Assembly: GCA_009379995.1 (NCBI GenBank)
Contig: WHSR01000061.1
Span: forward strand, 1 to 36,039
Reading direction: 5' to 3'
Length of the DNA stretch: 36,039 nt
DNA from: Streptosporangiales bacterium
GTDB lineage: Bacteria > Actinomycetota > Actinomycetes > Streptosporangiales > WHSR01
Below are positions 25,941 to 34,301 of the stretch, one piece after another (the stretch's first letter is position 1; each line of letters begins with the position of its first letter). The notes under the pieces were generated by a model. That model was not told the DNA's origin. It saw only the letters and a program-made list of their open reading frames with translations, and made no database searches. The position numbers were made by a program, and so were the translations under genes.

Positions 25941-25970
25941 ATCCCTCCGGCATCACCCTAGGAGACGTAC

Positions 25971-26966
25971 ATGACGACAGCCTCCGCGTCGAGTGACCGG
26001 TTGGCTATAGCAGCCCGCGACCTAGTCAAGACCTATCGCGGTGACGTACGGGCCCTGGACGGCTTGAGCTTCTCCGTTTCGCCGGGTGCGGTCTTCGGCC
26101 TGCTCGGCCCGAATGGCGCCGGGAAGTCGACCACCGTGAAGATCCTCACCACGCTGTCCCGGCCGGACGCGGGAGGGGCAGAGGTGGCCGGCATCGACGT
26201 CCTCCGCCATCCCGACCGGGTACGTCGAGCGATCGGCTGCGTTGCGCAGAAGTCCGCCGTGGACGCGGAGGCGACCGGACGGGAGAACCTCACCCTGCAG
26301 GGTCAGCTCTACGGCATCGGTGGACGCGAGCTTCGCAGCCGGGTGGGCGAGCTGCTGGAGCGCTTCGGGTTGGCCGATGCTGCCAACCGAATCGCCCGCA
26401 CGTACTCCGGCGGGATGCAGCGCAAGCTGGACATCGCCATGGGACTCATCCACCGCCCGCAGGTGCTGTTCCTCGACGAGCCGACCACCGGGCTGGACCC
26501 CGAGGCCCGCGCGGACATGTGGGCGGAGATCTCGCGGCTGTCCGGCGAGGGCCTGACCATCCTGCTGACCACGCACTACCTCGAGGAGGCCGACCGGCTC
26601 GCCCGGTGGCTGGCCATCGTGGACCGTGGCCGCATAGTCACCGAGGGCACCCCGGAGCAGCTCAAGAGCGAGCTGCGGGGCGACGCCATCCACGTCGAGC
26701 TCGCCGAGACGAACGGCCACGGCCAGGTGCGTGACGCCCTAGATCGACTCGTGGACGTGCGCGAGGTGGTCCTCGACGGTTCGTCCCTGCGCGCACGCGT
26801 GGACAGCGGCGCCAAGGCGGTGCCCGCCGTGCTCGCCGCGCTGGAGTCCGGCGGGGTGAAGGTCGCGTCGGTCACAGTGGCGCGACCGTCGCTGGACGAC
26901 GTGTACCTGCGCCACACCGGCCGATCGTTCAGCGAGGCAGACGAGGGCAAGGAGAGCTCCCGATGA
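25971..26966 (+). CDS. DrrA-like ABC transporter ATP-binding protein
   Basis: The 331-residue ATPase has Walker A GPNGAGKST (46-54), the signature YSGGMQ (145-150) and Walker B VLFLDEP (165-171), followed by LLTTHYLEEADRLA. The C-terminal extension (after about residue 230) with RPSLDDVYLRHTGR is typical of the DrrA daunorubicin-export subfamily. AGGAGA precedes ATG 25971. The stop overlaps the permease start (ATGA), so the two are coupled. Cargo is unknown; drug or lipid export is usual. Confidence 0.93.
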   Translation: MTTASASSDRLAIAARDLVKTYRGDVRALDGLSFSVSPGAVFGLLGPNGAGKSTTVKILTTLSRPDAGGAEVAGIDVLRHPDRVRRAIGCVAQKSAVDAEATGRENLTLQGQLYGIGGRELRSRVGELLERFGLADAANRIARTYSGGMQRKLDIAMGLIHRPQVLFLDEPTTGLDPEARADMWAEISRLSGEGLTILLTTHYLEEADRLARWLAIVDRGRIVTEGTPEQLKSELRGDAIHVELAETNGHGQVRDALDRLVDVREVVLDGSSLRARVDSGAKAVPAVLAALESGGVKVASVTVARPSLDDVYLRHTGRSFSEADEGKESSR

Positions 26967-27739
26967 CCACGGCCGTCGCCCATTCCTGGTTCATGACCCT
27001 GCGGCACCTGCGGGCGCTCCTCCGCCAGCCGTGGTGGATCGCTATCACGTTGGTGCAGCCGGTCATCTGGCTGCTCATCTTCAGCCAGCTGTTCAGGCGA
27101 GTGGTGGAGATCCCCGGCTTCGCGTCCACGTCGTACATCACCTTCCTCACCCCGGGCATCGTGGTGATGACCGCCCTGTTCTCCAACGGATGGAGCGGCA
27201 TGGGGGTCATCGACGACCTCAACCGGGGTGTGATGGACCGCTTCCTGGTGACCCCGGTACGGCGGGGCGCGGTGATCTCCGGTCGCCTGGTCCAGTCGGC
27301 CATCGTCACCACGGTTCAGGCCCTGATCATCATCGGGCTCGGCCTGGCCGGCGGGGCGCGCTTCGGCGGCGGGCTGCCGGGGATCGTGGCGCTGCTGCTG
27401 GCCGGCGCGCTGCTCGGGGTCGCGTTCGGTGCGCTGTCCAACGCGCTCGCCCTGTTGCTGCGCCGGGAGGAATCGGTGATCGCGGCCTCGAACTTCATCC
27501 TGCTGCCGCTCACCTTTCTGTCGACCGCCTTCATGCCGCAGGACCTGGCACCTGACTGGATCGGCCACGTGGCTCGGTACAACCCGGTCAACTGGGCGAT
27601 CGTGGCCGGTCGCGAGGCGCTACAGGCCGACGTCGGCTGGATGACAGTGTTCTCTCACCTCGGCTACCTGGCCGTCTTCGCGGTCGTCTGCGGCTGGCTG
27701 GCCACCCGGGCGTTCCGCACGTACCAGCGCTCGGTGTAG
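26963..27739 (+). CDS. DrrB-like ABC-2 transporter permease
   Basis: The 258-residue membrane protein has about six helices and the ABC-2 signature FILLPLTFLSTAFMP, with LTPGIVVMTALFSNGWSGMG and the cytoplasmic segment VMDRFLVTPVRRGAVISGR. It pairs with the ATPase ending at 26966; start codon ATG overlaps that stop. The gene ends 14 bases before a strong hairpin. Confidence 0.93.
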   Translation: MTTAVAHSWFMTLRHLRALLRQPWWIAITLVQPVIWLLIFSQLFRRVVEIPGFASTSYITFLTPGIVVMTALFSNGWSGMGVIDDLNRGVMDRFLVTPVRRGAVISGRLVQSAIVTTVQALIIIGLGLAGGARFGGGLPGIVALLLAGALLGVAFGALSNALALLLRREESVIAASNFILLPLTFLSTAFMPQDLAPDWIGHVARYNPVNWAIVAGREALQADVGWMTVFSHLGYLAVFAVVCGWLATRAFRTYQRSV

Positions 27740-27753
27740 TCGCACCCCCCGTG

Positions 27754-27819
27754 TCTTGGCCGTGATCTTGCAGAAATTTCAAGACCTATCTTGAAATTTC
27801 TGCAAGATCACGGCCAAGA
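27754..27819. terminator. 31-bp perfect inverted repeat, bidirectional terminator
   Basis: The arms 27754-27784 and 27789-27819 are perfect reverse complements over 31 bases, separated by the four-base loop CCTA. The sequence is AT-richer than its surroundings near the loop (AGAAATTTCAAGA). It lies exactly between two convergent genes. No T-run follows on either strand, so the stem itself must act. Confidence 0.85.
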
Positions 27820-27825
27820 GCGGCG

Positions 27826-29460
27826 CTAGCCCTGGATGCGGGAGGAGTGGCCCGCCCACTCCTTGTCGCGGAGCTGGAACTTCTGGATCTTCCCGGTCGA
27901 GGTCTTGGGGAGCGCGTCAACGAACTCCACCTCGTCCGGCGCCTTGAAGCGGGCGATCTGGGACCGTACGTGCTCGACGATCTCCTGCTCGGTCGGCCGC
28001 TCCCCCGGCTTGGGCACGACGAACGCCTTCGGACGCTCCCCCCACTTCTCGCTCGGCACACCGACCACCGCGACCTCAAGCACACCCGGATGGGAGTCGA
28101 CGGCGCGTTCCACCTCGATCGTCGAGATGTTCTCCCCGCCGGAGATGATGATGTCCTTGGCCCGGTCGCGCAGTTCCACGTACCCGTCCGGATGCCACAC
28201 CCCGAGGTCACCGGAATGGAACCAGCCGCCGCGGAACGCCTTCTCGGTCGCCTCCGGGTCCTCGAAGTAACCGGACATCACGTTGTTGCCCCGCATGACC
28301 ACCTCGCCGACGGTCTCCCCGTCGCGCGGGACGTCGTGCATGGCGTCGTCGACCACCCGGACCCCGTCGGTCACCATCATCCCGACGCCCTGCCGGGCGA
28401 GGTTACCCGCCCGCTCGTCGACGGGCAGGTCCGACCAGCCCTCCTGGGTCTCGCACACGGTGTACGGCCCGTAGGTCTCGGTGAGCCCGTACACGTGGAC
28501 GATGGTCGCGCCCAACTCCTCGACCCGGGCGATGATCGTCGGCGTGGGCGGTGCCGCCGCCGTGGTGATGACGATCGGGCGGCCGAACGGATGCGCCTGC
28601 GGCGCGTTCGCGATCGTACGCAGCACCGTCGGCGCCCCGTTGAGATGGGTGATCCCCTCGGTGTCGATGAGCCGCCAGATCTCCGCCTCGTCGACGGCGC
28701 GCAGGCACACGTGCCGCCCGCCGATGGCCGTCACCGCCCAGGTCACGCACCAGCCGTTGCAATGGAACATCGGCAGGGTCCACAGGTAGACGGACTCCGG
28801 GGTGTGCCGGGAGTGGATGACCTCGGCCAGGGCGTTCAGGTACGCGCCGCGGTGGTGGTACATGACGCCCTTCGGTCGGCCGGTGGTGCCCGAGGTGTAG
28901 TTGATGGAAATCGTGGAGCGCTCGTCGTCCACCGCCCAGGGCAGTGGCTCGTCGGCGCCGCGCTCGAGCAGCTCCTCGTACGAGGGCCCCGATATCGACG
29001 GGTCGGGGGCCACCGCGACGACCGGGTCGTTGACAGTGACGATCTCCTTGACGGTGGTGAGCTCACCGGCGATCGGCACGACGGCGCCGTGCAGCTCCGC
29101 GTCTACCACCAGGATCTTCGAGCCCGAGTGGTCGCAGATGTAGCGGACCTCTTCGGGCGACAGCCTGGTGTTGATCGCGACGAGCACCGCGCCGGCCAGC
29201 GGCACGCCGAAGTGCGCCACCAGCATCTCCGGGATGTTCGGCAGCAGGTACGCGACCCGGTCGCCCGGTCCGACGCCGCTGGCGCGCAGCGCATGCGCGA
29301 GCCGGGTGGCCTCCGCCGCGAACTCCCGGTAGGTGATGCGCCGCTCGCCGTGCACGATCGCCGTCTTGTCGGCGAACACCTCGGCGGCCCGGCCGAGGAA
29401 CGCGAGCGGGGTCAACGGCGTGTACCAGGTATCGTGCCCCGAGACTGTCCCTGCATCCAT
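27826..29460 (-). CDS. Acyl-CoA synthetase (AMP-dependent, DmdB/AlkK-like)
   Basis: The 544-residue ANL enzyme has the phosphate loop YTSGTTGRPKG (188-198), TTAAAPPTP, YGLTETYGPYTVCE, SGDLGVWHPDGYVELRDR, the hinge DIIISGGENIS and the catalytic lysine in TSTGK (about Lys524). Segments such as VMYHHRGAYLNALAEV and LPMFHCNGWC mark the subgroup that includes medium-chain and methylmercaptopropionate-CoA ligases. ATG 29460 gives the usual length. It is divergent from the broken AraC gene, with 75 bases between. Confidence 0.92.
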   Translation of the reverse strand: MDAGTVSGHDTWYTPLTPLAFLGRAAEVFADKTAIVHGERRITYREFAAEATRLAHALRASGVGPGDRVAYLLPNIPEMLVAHFGVPLAGAVLVAINTRLSPEEVRYICDHSGSKILVVDAELHGAVVPIAGELTTVKEIVTVNDPVVAVAPDPSISGPSYEELLERGADEPLPWAVDDERSTISINYTSGTTGRPKGVMYHHRGAYLNALAEVIHSRHTPESVYLWTLPMFHCNGWCVTWAVTAIGGRHVCLRAVDEAEIWRLIDTEGITHLNGAPTVLRTIANAPQAHPFGRPIVITTAAAPPTPTIIARVEELGATIVHVYGLTETYGPYTVCETQEGWSDLPVDERAGNLARQGVGMMVTDGVRVVDDAMHDVPRDGETVGEVVMRGNNVMSGYFEDPEATEKAFRGGWFHSGDLGVWHPDGYVELRDRAKDIIISGGENISTIEVERAVDSHPGVLEVAVVGVPSEKWGERPKAFVVPKPGERPTEQEIVEHVRSQIARFKAPDEVEFVDALPKTSTGKIQKFQLRDKEWAGHSSRIQG

Positions 29461-29535
29461 GTCCCCATGGTGGCCGCCGCACCGGACCCGGTCCAGAGGG
29501 CGCAGCCCACTCGCCATTCGTGGTAGCAACGGGTC

Positions 29536-30491
29536 ATGCAGGTGTGGCGGTCAGACGATGTACCCCGCCCGGCACGCGTGGAGTACATGCGGCAGGCGAT
29601 CTGTGACAGCATCGTCCCCTTCGATCTCCGGCTCGACCACGGCATGGACGGCAGCGGCGAGATCCGTTCGGCCGACGTCGGCATGGTCAGGGTGTCGTAC
29701 CACCAGGGCGGCGAGCTGGACGGTGAGGTCGTCCGCACGCCGTGGCTCATCCGTCGCTCGGATCCGGCCTTGTGCAAGATCGATCTGCAGTTGAGCGGGC
29801 ACACGGTATTCGAGCAGGATGATCGCGCCAGGTCGATCTGCGGACCGGCGACTTCAGTTTCGCCGACCTGTCACGGCCCTGCCGTCTGATGGGGTCGATC
29901 GGCGCCGTGGCCGTGGTGATGTTCCCACGTGCGTTGCTGCCGCTTCGCTACCGGGACACCAAGCGGCTCGCGGGGGTCACCTTCCACGGTCAGGAGGCCA
30001 ACGCCGCGCTTGTCTCCTCGCTCGTCCGCCAGGTGACCAGGCATCTCGAGGCGTACGACGGCGCCAGCGGTGCTCGCGTTGGCGGAGCCGTCTTCGATCT
30101 GATCACAACCACGCTGGCGGACCGGCTCGACCGGGCTCACGTGGTCCCGCCTGAGATGAGTCGCCGCACCCTGCTGGTCCGGATCTACGCCTTCATCGAG
30201 AAACGGCTCGGCGACCCGCAGCTGTCGCCAACGGTGATCGCCGCGGCGCACCATATCTCAACCCGCTATTTGCACAAGCTGTTCGAGTCCGAGGGGCAAA
30301 CGGTGTCCGCTTGGGTGCGCAGCCGCCGGCTGGAGCGGTGCCGCCGCGACCTGCTGGACCCCGCGCTGGCGGCAAGGCCGGTGAGTGCGGTCGCCAGGCG
30401 ATGGGGACTATACGACCCGGGGTATTTTAGCCGAGCCTTCCGAGAGGCCTACGGCGTTCCACCGGCGGAGTACCGTCGGTTGTGCACTTGA
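29536..30491 (+). pseudogene. AraC-family regulator broken by a one-base frameshift
   Basis: The first frame (ATG 29536) encodes the N-terminal AraC_binding_2 domain, including LIRRSDPALCKIDLQLSG, then runs into a TGA at 29887-29889. Beginning at 29826 a second frame continues the protein with RQVDLRTGDFSFADLSRPCR and carries on through the complete AraC helix-turn-helix domain to 30491. Loss of one base near 29824-29826 (CGCGCC) explains this. Restored, the protein has about 318 residues and aligns along its length with the intact paralogue at 11238-12203 (321 residues), including AAHHISTRYLHKLFE and RRLERCRRDLLDPAL. Confidence 0.85.
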
Positions 30492-30553
30492 CGCCAACAT
30501 GTGTGCGCACTCATCCAATGCCGCCGAGACGGCCTTGTGCGGACACTGCCGTC

Positions 30554-31756
30554 ATGACGTACTCCCTGCCAACCGACGTTCCCGTCTTGGACATCGATCC
30601 GTTCGGCGAGGATTTCCAGCGTGGTCCGGATCTGTTCTATGAGCGGCTTCGGGACGCCGGTCCGGTGGTCTTCTTGGAGCGTTATCGCGTGTGGGCAATG
30701 GCCCGGTTCGCCGAGGTCCACGCGGCGCTACGGGATCACGAGAGCTTCAGTTCAGCCGCCGGGGTGGGCCTCACCAACTTCTGGAAAGAAGAGCCATGGC
30801 GGCCCCCGAGCCTGCTGTTGGAGGCGGATCCGCCCGAGCACACCAGGGTACGGCGGATCACCACGCGGGCGATGTCGCCGCGTGCCATCGAGGGCTTGCG
30901 ACCGGAGTTCGAGCGGCAGGCCGAGGACCTGGTGACCACGGTCGTCGCGCGCGCCGAGTTCGACGGTGTGACCGAACTGGCCCAGGCGTACCCGCTGCGG
31001 GTGTTTCCGGACGCGGTCGGGGTAGGCCCGCACGGGCGAGAGAACCTGCTCCTTTACGGGGACATGGTGTTCAACGGCTTCGGCCCGCGTAACCAGCTTT
31101 TCGAGGAGGCGATGGCTCCAGGCGCACCGGTACGCGACTGGATCGCCGAGCAATGCCGGCGCGCCTCACTGGCCCCCGGCGGGCTGGGCGCGGGCATGTA
31201 CGCCGCCGTTGACCGCGGTGAGATCACCGAGGACGAAGCCGGCCTGCTGGTGCGCTCGCTCCTGTCGGCGGGCATCGACACCACCGTGCACGCCATCGCC
31301 TGGACGCTGCACATGCTCGCCACCCAGCCCGGCCAGTGGGCGGCGCTGCGGGACGATCCCACGCTGGCCCGTCCGGCTTTCGAGGAAACCCTGCGGTACG
31401 CCTCTCCCGTGCAACTGTTCCTCCGCGCCACCACCCGCGAGGTCCGGGTGGCCGACACGGTGATCCCGGCGGGTGAGAAGGTGGTGTGCTTCCTCGCCGC
31501 CGCCAACCGCGACCCCCGCGAATACGACGACCCCGATCGCTTCGACATCCGGCGACGAACCGTAAGCCATCTGGCCTTCGGGTCGGGCATCCACGCCTGC
31601 GTGGGCGCCGCGATCGCCCGGCTCGAGGCGGAGATCCTGCTCACCGCGCTGGCCCGGCACGTCCGCACCCTCGAACTGGCAGGGCCGCCACGCCCACGCC
31701 GTAACAACGTCCTCAAGGCCCTGGCCCGGCTGCCCCTCCGAGTCCGCGCCGCCTGA
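30554..31756 (+). CDS. CYP199-like cytochrome P450 (aromatic acid O-demethylase/hydroxylase)
   Basis: The 400-residue P450 has SAGIDTT (238-244), ExxR (Glu278-Arg281) and the haem loop FGSGIHACVG with Cys349. Extended segments such as PWRPPSLLLEADPPEHTRVR, ELAQAYPLRVFPDAVG and the C-terminal RRNNVLKALARLPLRV resemble CYP199A enzymes, which demethylate 4-methoxybenzoate and oxidise related para-substituted aromatic acids. Assignment is from remembered family sequence. Start ATG 30554 has a weak binding site. It follows the AraC pseudogene by 62 bases. No ferredoxin or reductase gene is nearby. Confidence 0.87.
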   Translation: MTYSLPTDVPVLDIDPFGEDFQRGPDLFYERLRDAGPVVFLERYRVWAMARFAEVHAALRDHESFSSAAGVGLTNFWKEEPWRPPSLLLEADPPEHTRVRRITTRAMSPRAIEGLRPEFERQAEDLVTTVVARAEFDGVTELAQAYPLRVFPDAVGVGPHGRENLLLYGDMVFNGFGPRNQLFEEAMAPGAPVRDWIAEQCRRASLAPGGLGAGMYAAVDRGEITEDEAGLLVRSLLSAGIDTTVHAIAWTLHMLATQPGQWAALRDDPTLARPAFEETLRYASPVQLFLRATTREVRVADTVIPAGEKVVCFLAAANRDPREYDDPDRFDIRRRTVSHLAFGSGIHACVGAAIARLEAEILLTALARHVRTLELAGPPRPRRNNVLKALARLPLRVRAA

Positions 31757-31783
31757 GCGGCCAGCAGCCCCAGATCAGCCCGC

Positions 31784-32020
31784 AGATAGGTGAGTACGGC
31801 CAGGACGCGGCGGTGACCGTCGATGGCGGACGACAGGTCCAGCTTGGTGAAGATGCTGTTGACGTGTTTGGCGACCGCCGCGTTCGATCGGCCTTCGGCC
31901 ATCAGGGCAAGCACCTCGCGCTCACGGGGGTAAGCCGCTGAAGCGGCGCCTGCGCCCGGCGGCGCGTCAGGAGTTGGCGGATGACCCCGGGGTCGATGAC
32001 GGTGCCGCCGCCCGGCGCGT
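31784..32020 (-). pseudogene. Decayed NarL/LuxR-type response regulator fragment
   Basis: Read on the minus strand, GGGTVIDPGVIRQLLTRRRA and LQRLTP match the end of a receiver-linker region, then the frame shifts in a C run (31926-31930, five C where six are expected) to REREVLALMAEGRSNAAVA. About 11-13 residues of the recognition helix are then missing, and the tail KHVNSIFTKLDL continues with GHRRVLAVLTYLR. No stop or receiver domain remains. A deletion plus a frameshift make this a true pseudogene rather than a sequencing error. Confidence 0.7.
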
Positions 32021-32066
32021 GTGCGGACTCACCACCGCAGGGTTCCGCGCGTGGTGAGATAGCGGT

Positions 32067-32639
32067 ATGGCAAGCGACCCGATGGCCCTACCGCCCGACC
32101 TTCCGGTGCCCGTGGACGACGGCGCCGCCGCCCACCTGCCCGGGACCCCGATGCCCGCGCTCGCGCTGCCGTCGACCGCGGGCGGCCCGATGCGCGTGGA
32201 TCAGGTGCCGGACGGCTTCGACCGGCTCGTCGTCTACGCCTACCCGTGGACCGGCCAGCCCGGCAAGCCGCTGCTCACCCCGGAATGGGACCTGATCCCC
32301 GGGGCCCGCGGCTGCACGCCCGAGGCGTGCTCGTTCCGGGACCACGCCGCCGAGCTGCGGGAGGCGGGTGCCGCCGTGGTGGGTTTGTCCACCCAGGAAG
32401 CCGACTACCAACGGGAGGCCGCCGAACGGCTCCACCTGCCGTTCCCGCTGCTCAACGACGCGGAGCTGCGCCTCGCGGAGGCACTGGGGCTACCTACGTT
32501 CGCGGTGGAAGGCCGCGTGCTGTTGAAGCGGCTGACCCTCGTCATCCGCGCCGGGGAGATCGAGCACGTCTTCTACCCGGTCTTTCCGCCGAACACACAC
32601 GCGGAAGAGGTTCTCGCCTGGCTCCGCGCCGCCTCTTGA
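32067..32639 (+). CDS. PrxQ/BCP-like peroxiredoxin
   Basis: The 190-residue thioredoxin-fold protein has the PrxQ motif GCTPEACSFRD, with Cys83 as likely peroxidatic and Cys88 as resolving cysteine (C-x4-C). It would reduce peroxides using thioredoxin-like donors. The N-terminal 30 residues are Pro/Ala-rich. ATG 32067 is the first good start; Met6 is an alternative. It ends 54 bases before a convergent methyltransferase gene. Confidence 0.85.
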   Translation: MASDPMALPPDLPVPVDDGAAAHLPGTPMPALALPSTAGGPMRVDQVPDGFDRLVVYAYPWTGQPGKPLLTPEWDLIPGARGCTPEACSFRDHAAELREAGAAVVGLSTQEADYQREAAERLHLPFPLLNDAELRLAEALGLPTFAVEGRVLLKRLTLVIRAGEIEHVFYPVFPPNTHAEEVLAWLRAAS

Positions 32640-32693
32640 TGCCGGTCACCGAGCGAGGTGGGTGAGCGATGGCCAACGTTGTGACCGACCGGC

Positions 32694-33449
32694 TCAGGGC
32701 TTGACGCCGTAGACGAACGCGAAGCGGTCCTTGAACGAGATGCTCCCGGCGGAGTAGCGCTGCCGGATCTCCTTCACGCCCTCCTCGATTTCCTCCTTGC
32801 TGAACGTCGACAGGACCGACATCCACTGGCGGCGCACCAGCTCGATGTACTCGTCCCGGTCGACGGTCACCGGCCACTCCTCGTACGCCAACTCCGCGCG
32901 GAGGCCCGCGGCCTCCATGTCTCGCCGCATGCCCTCGGGGTTCGGCTGGTTCTCCTCGAACCGGTCCAGAGCGGCCTGGAAGATCGGGTACTCCAGCCTC
33001 GGCACCAGCGAGACCAGCAGGATCCGCCCACCCGGGTTCATCATCCGGGCGAGAGACGCGAGCGTGCCGGCAATGTCGCGGACGTGGTGGATGGTCTCCT
33101 TGCACGCGATGACGTCGAGCTTGTCGTACGGCAGGGGCACCTTGCCCTCCGCGACGTCCTCGGCCGAGGCACAGATCGTCCGGTACCGCGGATCGTCCGG
33201 GACCTGGTCCAGCATGCTCTGGAACGGGTCCACGCACAGAATGGGAGTGTCCGGCGCCGCGCTCTTGACCATCTCGCGGAGGAACAGACCGGTCCCCGAA
33301 CCGAGATCCATCATCCGTTCACCCGGTGACGGCCGCAGCCACTCCGCCGTGCGGCCGGCCATCCACGCGACGTAGTCGGGACGGTGGGCCCAGTTCTCGT
33401 CGTACCGCCCGGCCAGCCGGTTGTAGTGCTCTGTGGTGTCGTAAACCAC
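32694..33449 (-). CDS. Class I SAM-dependent methyltransferase
   Basis: Motif I DLGSGTG (48-54) and the acidic strand end (ILCVDPFQSML) bind S-adenosylmethionine; VIACKETIHHVRD and NPGGRILLVSLVP are motif II/III equivalents. I start at GTG 33449 because AAGG lies eight bases upstream, giving 251 residues beginning MVYDTTEHYNRLAGRYDENW. The frame extends to 33560 without support. Substrate unknown; the helical C-terminal part suggests a small-molecule acceptor. Confidence 0.87.
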   Translation of the reverse strand: MVYDTTEHYNRLAGRYDENWAHRPDYVAWMAGRTAEWLRPSPGERMMDLGSGTGLFLREMVKSAAPDTPILCVDPFQSMLDQVPDDPRYRTICASAEDVAEGKVPLPYDKLDVIACKETIHHVRDIAGTLASLARMMNPGGRILLVSLVPRLEYPIFQAALDRFEENQPNPEGMRRDMEAAGLRAELAYEEWPVTVDRDEYIELVRRQWMSVLSTFSKEEIEEGVKEIRQRYSAGSISFKDRFAFVYGVKP

Positions 33450-33565
33450 CCGTGCGCCCTTCCGTTCGCTTTCACGGACAGTGCCGGCGCCGTTGCCTAG
33501 ACACCTTGAGAGCCTTTCGTTTCTGCGCCGGTTTGTCCACTCGGGGGGCGGTACGGGCACTCCTC

Positions 33566-33928
33566 TCAGCCGGCCAGGAGCTTACGGACCTCCTCACGTT
33601 CGCGGCGCAGCCGGTCGAGAGCCTCGCGGAGGATCGCCTCGCCGTCGGTGTCGGTGCGGCGCTCCTTTACGTAGGCCAGATGGGTCTTGTAGGGCTCGGT
33701 CCGCGGCGGCGCGGGCGGGGCTTCGGCATCACGGCCGGCGGGGCAACCGCAGCGAGGGCAGTCCCACATGTCGGGCACGTGTGCGTCGGTGGCGAAGCTG
33801 GGGCGTGTCTCGTGCATGTTGGCGCACCAGAACGACACCCGAACACGCGGGGCCGCTTCGCCGCGCTCGGCCTCGCCCATCGGGCCGGCGCCCACCCTGC
33901 TTCCTCGGATCGCGGAACCACTTCCCAC
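33566..33928 (-). CDS. rbpA: RNA polymerase-binding protein RbpA
   Basis: RbpA binds the principal sigma factor and stabilises the open complex in actinobacteria. The 120-residue product matches it throughout: SGSAIRGSRVGAGPMGEAER at the N-terminus, zinc ligands Cys35, His39, Cys57 and Cys60, and the sigma-interacting RTEPYKTHLAYVKERR. GTG 33928 has GAGGAG upstream. secG lies just upstream on the same strand (54 bases). Confidence 0.97.
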   Translation of the reverse strand: MGSGSAIRGSRVGAGPMGEAERGEAAPRVRVSFWCANMHETRPSFATDAHVPDMWDCPRCGCPAGRDAEAPPAPPRTEPYKTHLAYVKERRTDTDGEAILREALDRLRREREEVRKLLAG

Positions 33929-33982
33929 GGAGTCTCCTCGCTTCCTACGCGTCGTACTGGTCTCAAGCAGGTTCGTGCCGGG

Positions 33983-34213
33983 TCAGGACTTCATCAGCAG
34001 GCCCAGGACCACTATGCAGACGAACCAGATGATTCCGGTGCCGACGGTGAGCCGGTCGAGGTTACGTTCGACCACCGACGAGCCGGTAAGCGACGAGGTG
34101 ATGCCGCCGCCGAAGAGGTCGGACAGACCACCGCCCTTGCCCTTGTGGAGCAAGACGAGGAGCACCATCAGGGTGCTCGTGATGATCAGGACGATGGATG
34201 TTCCAATGACCAC
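33983..34213 (-). CDS. secG: Preprotein translocase subunit SecG
   Basis: The 76-residue protein has two membrane helices (about 3-21 and 57-74) separated by the SecG loop with LHKGKGGGLSDLFGGG. It is an auxiliary part of the SecYEG channel. The order tpiA-secG-rbpA on one strand is common in actinobacteria. ATG at 34213. Confidence 0.96.
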   Translation of the reverse strand: MVIGTSIVLIITSTLMVLLVLLHKGKGGGLSDLFGGGITSSLTGSSVVERNLDRLTVGTGIIWFVCIVVLGLLMKS

Positions 34214-34301
34214 AGTTTGACCAGCGCTTTCCGGTTACCTAGAAGACAGCACACACGAGGGTACGCCGAAGGACGGCTCTCTACAGTCAAAACTCTATGT
34301 G

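Noticed and set aside
29889..30491. A separate short AraC protein starting at ATG 29889
   Set aside because: The frame continues upstream in homology to 29826 without a start and completes the interrupted paralogue, so the frameshift explanation is better.
32643..32687. CGGTCAC ... GTGACCG inverted repeat between peroxiredoxin and methyltransferase genes
   Set aside because: Only seven paired bases with a loop over 30 bases; not convincing as a terminator or operator.
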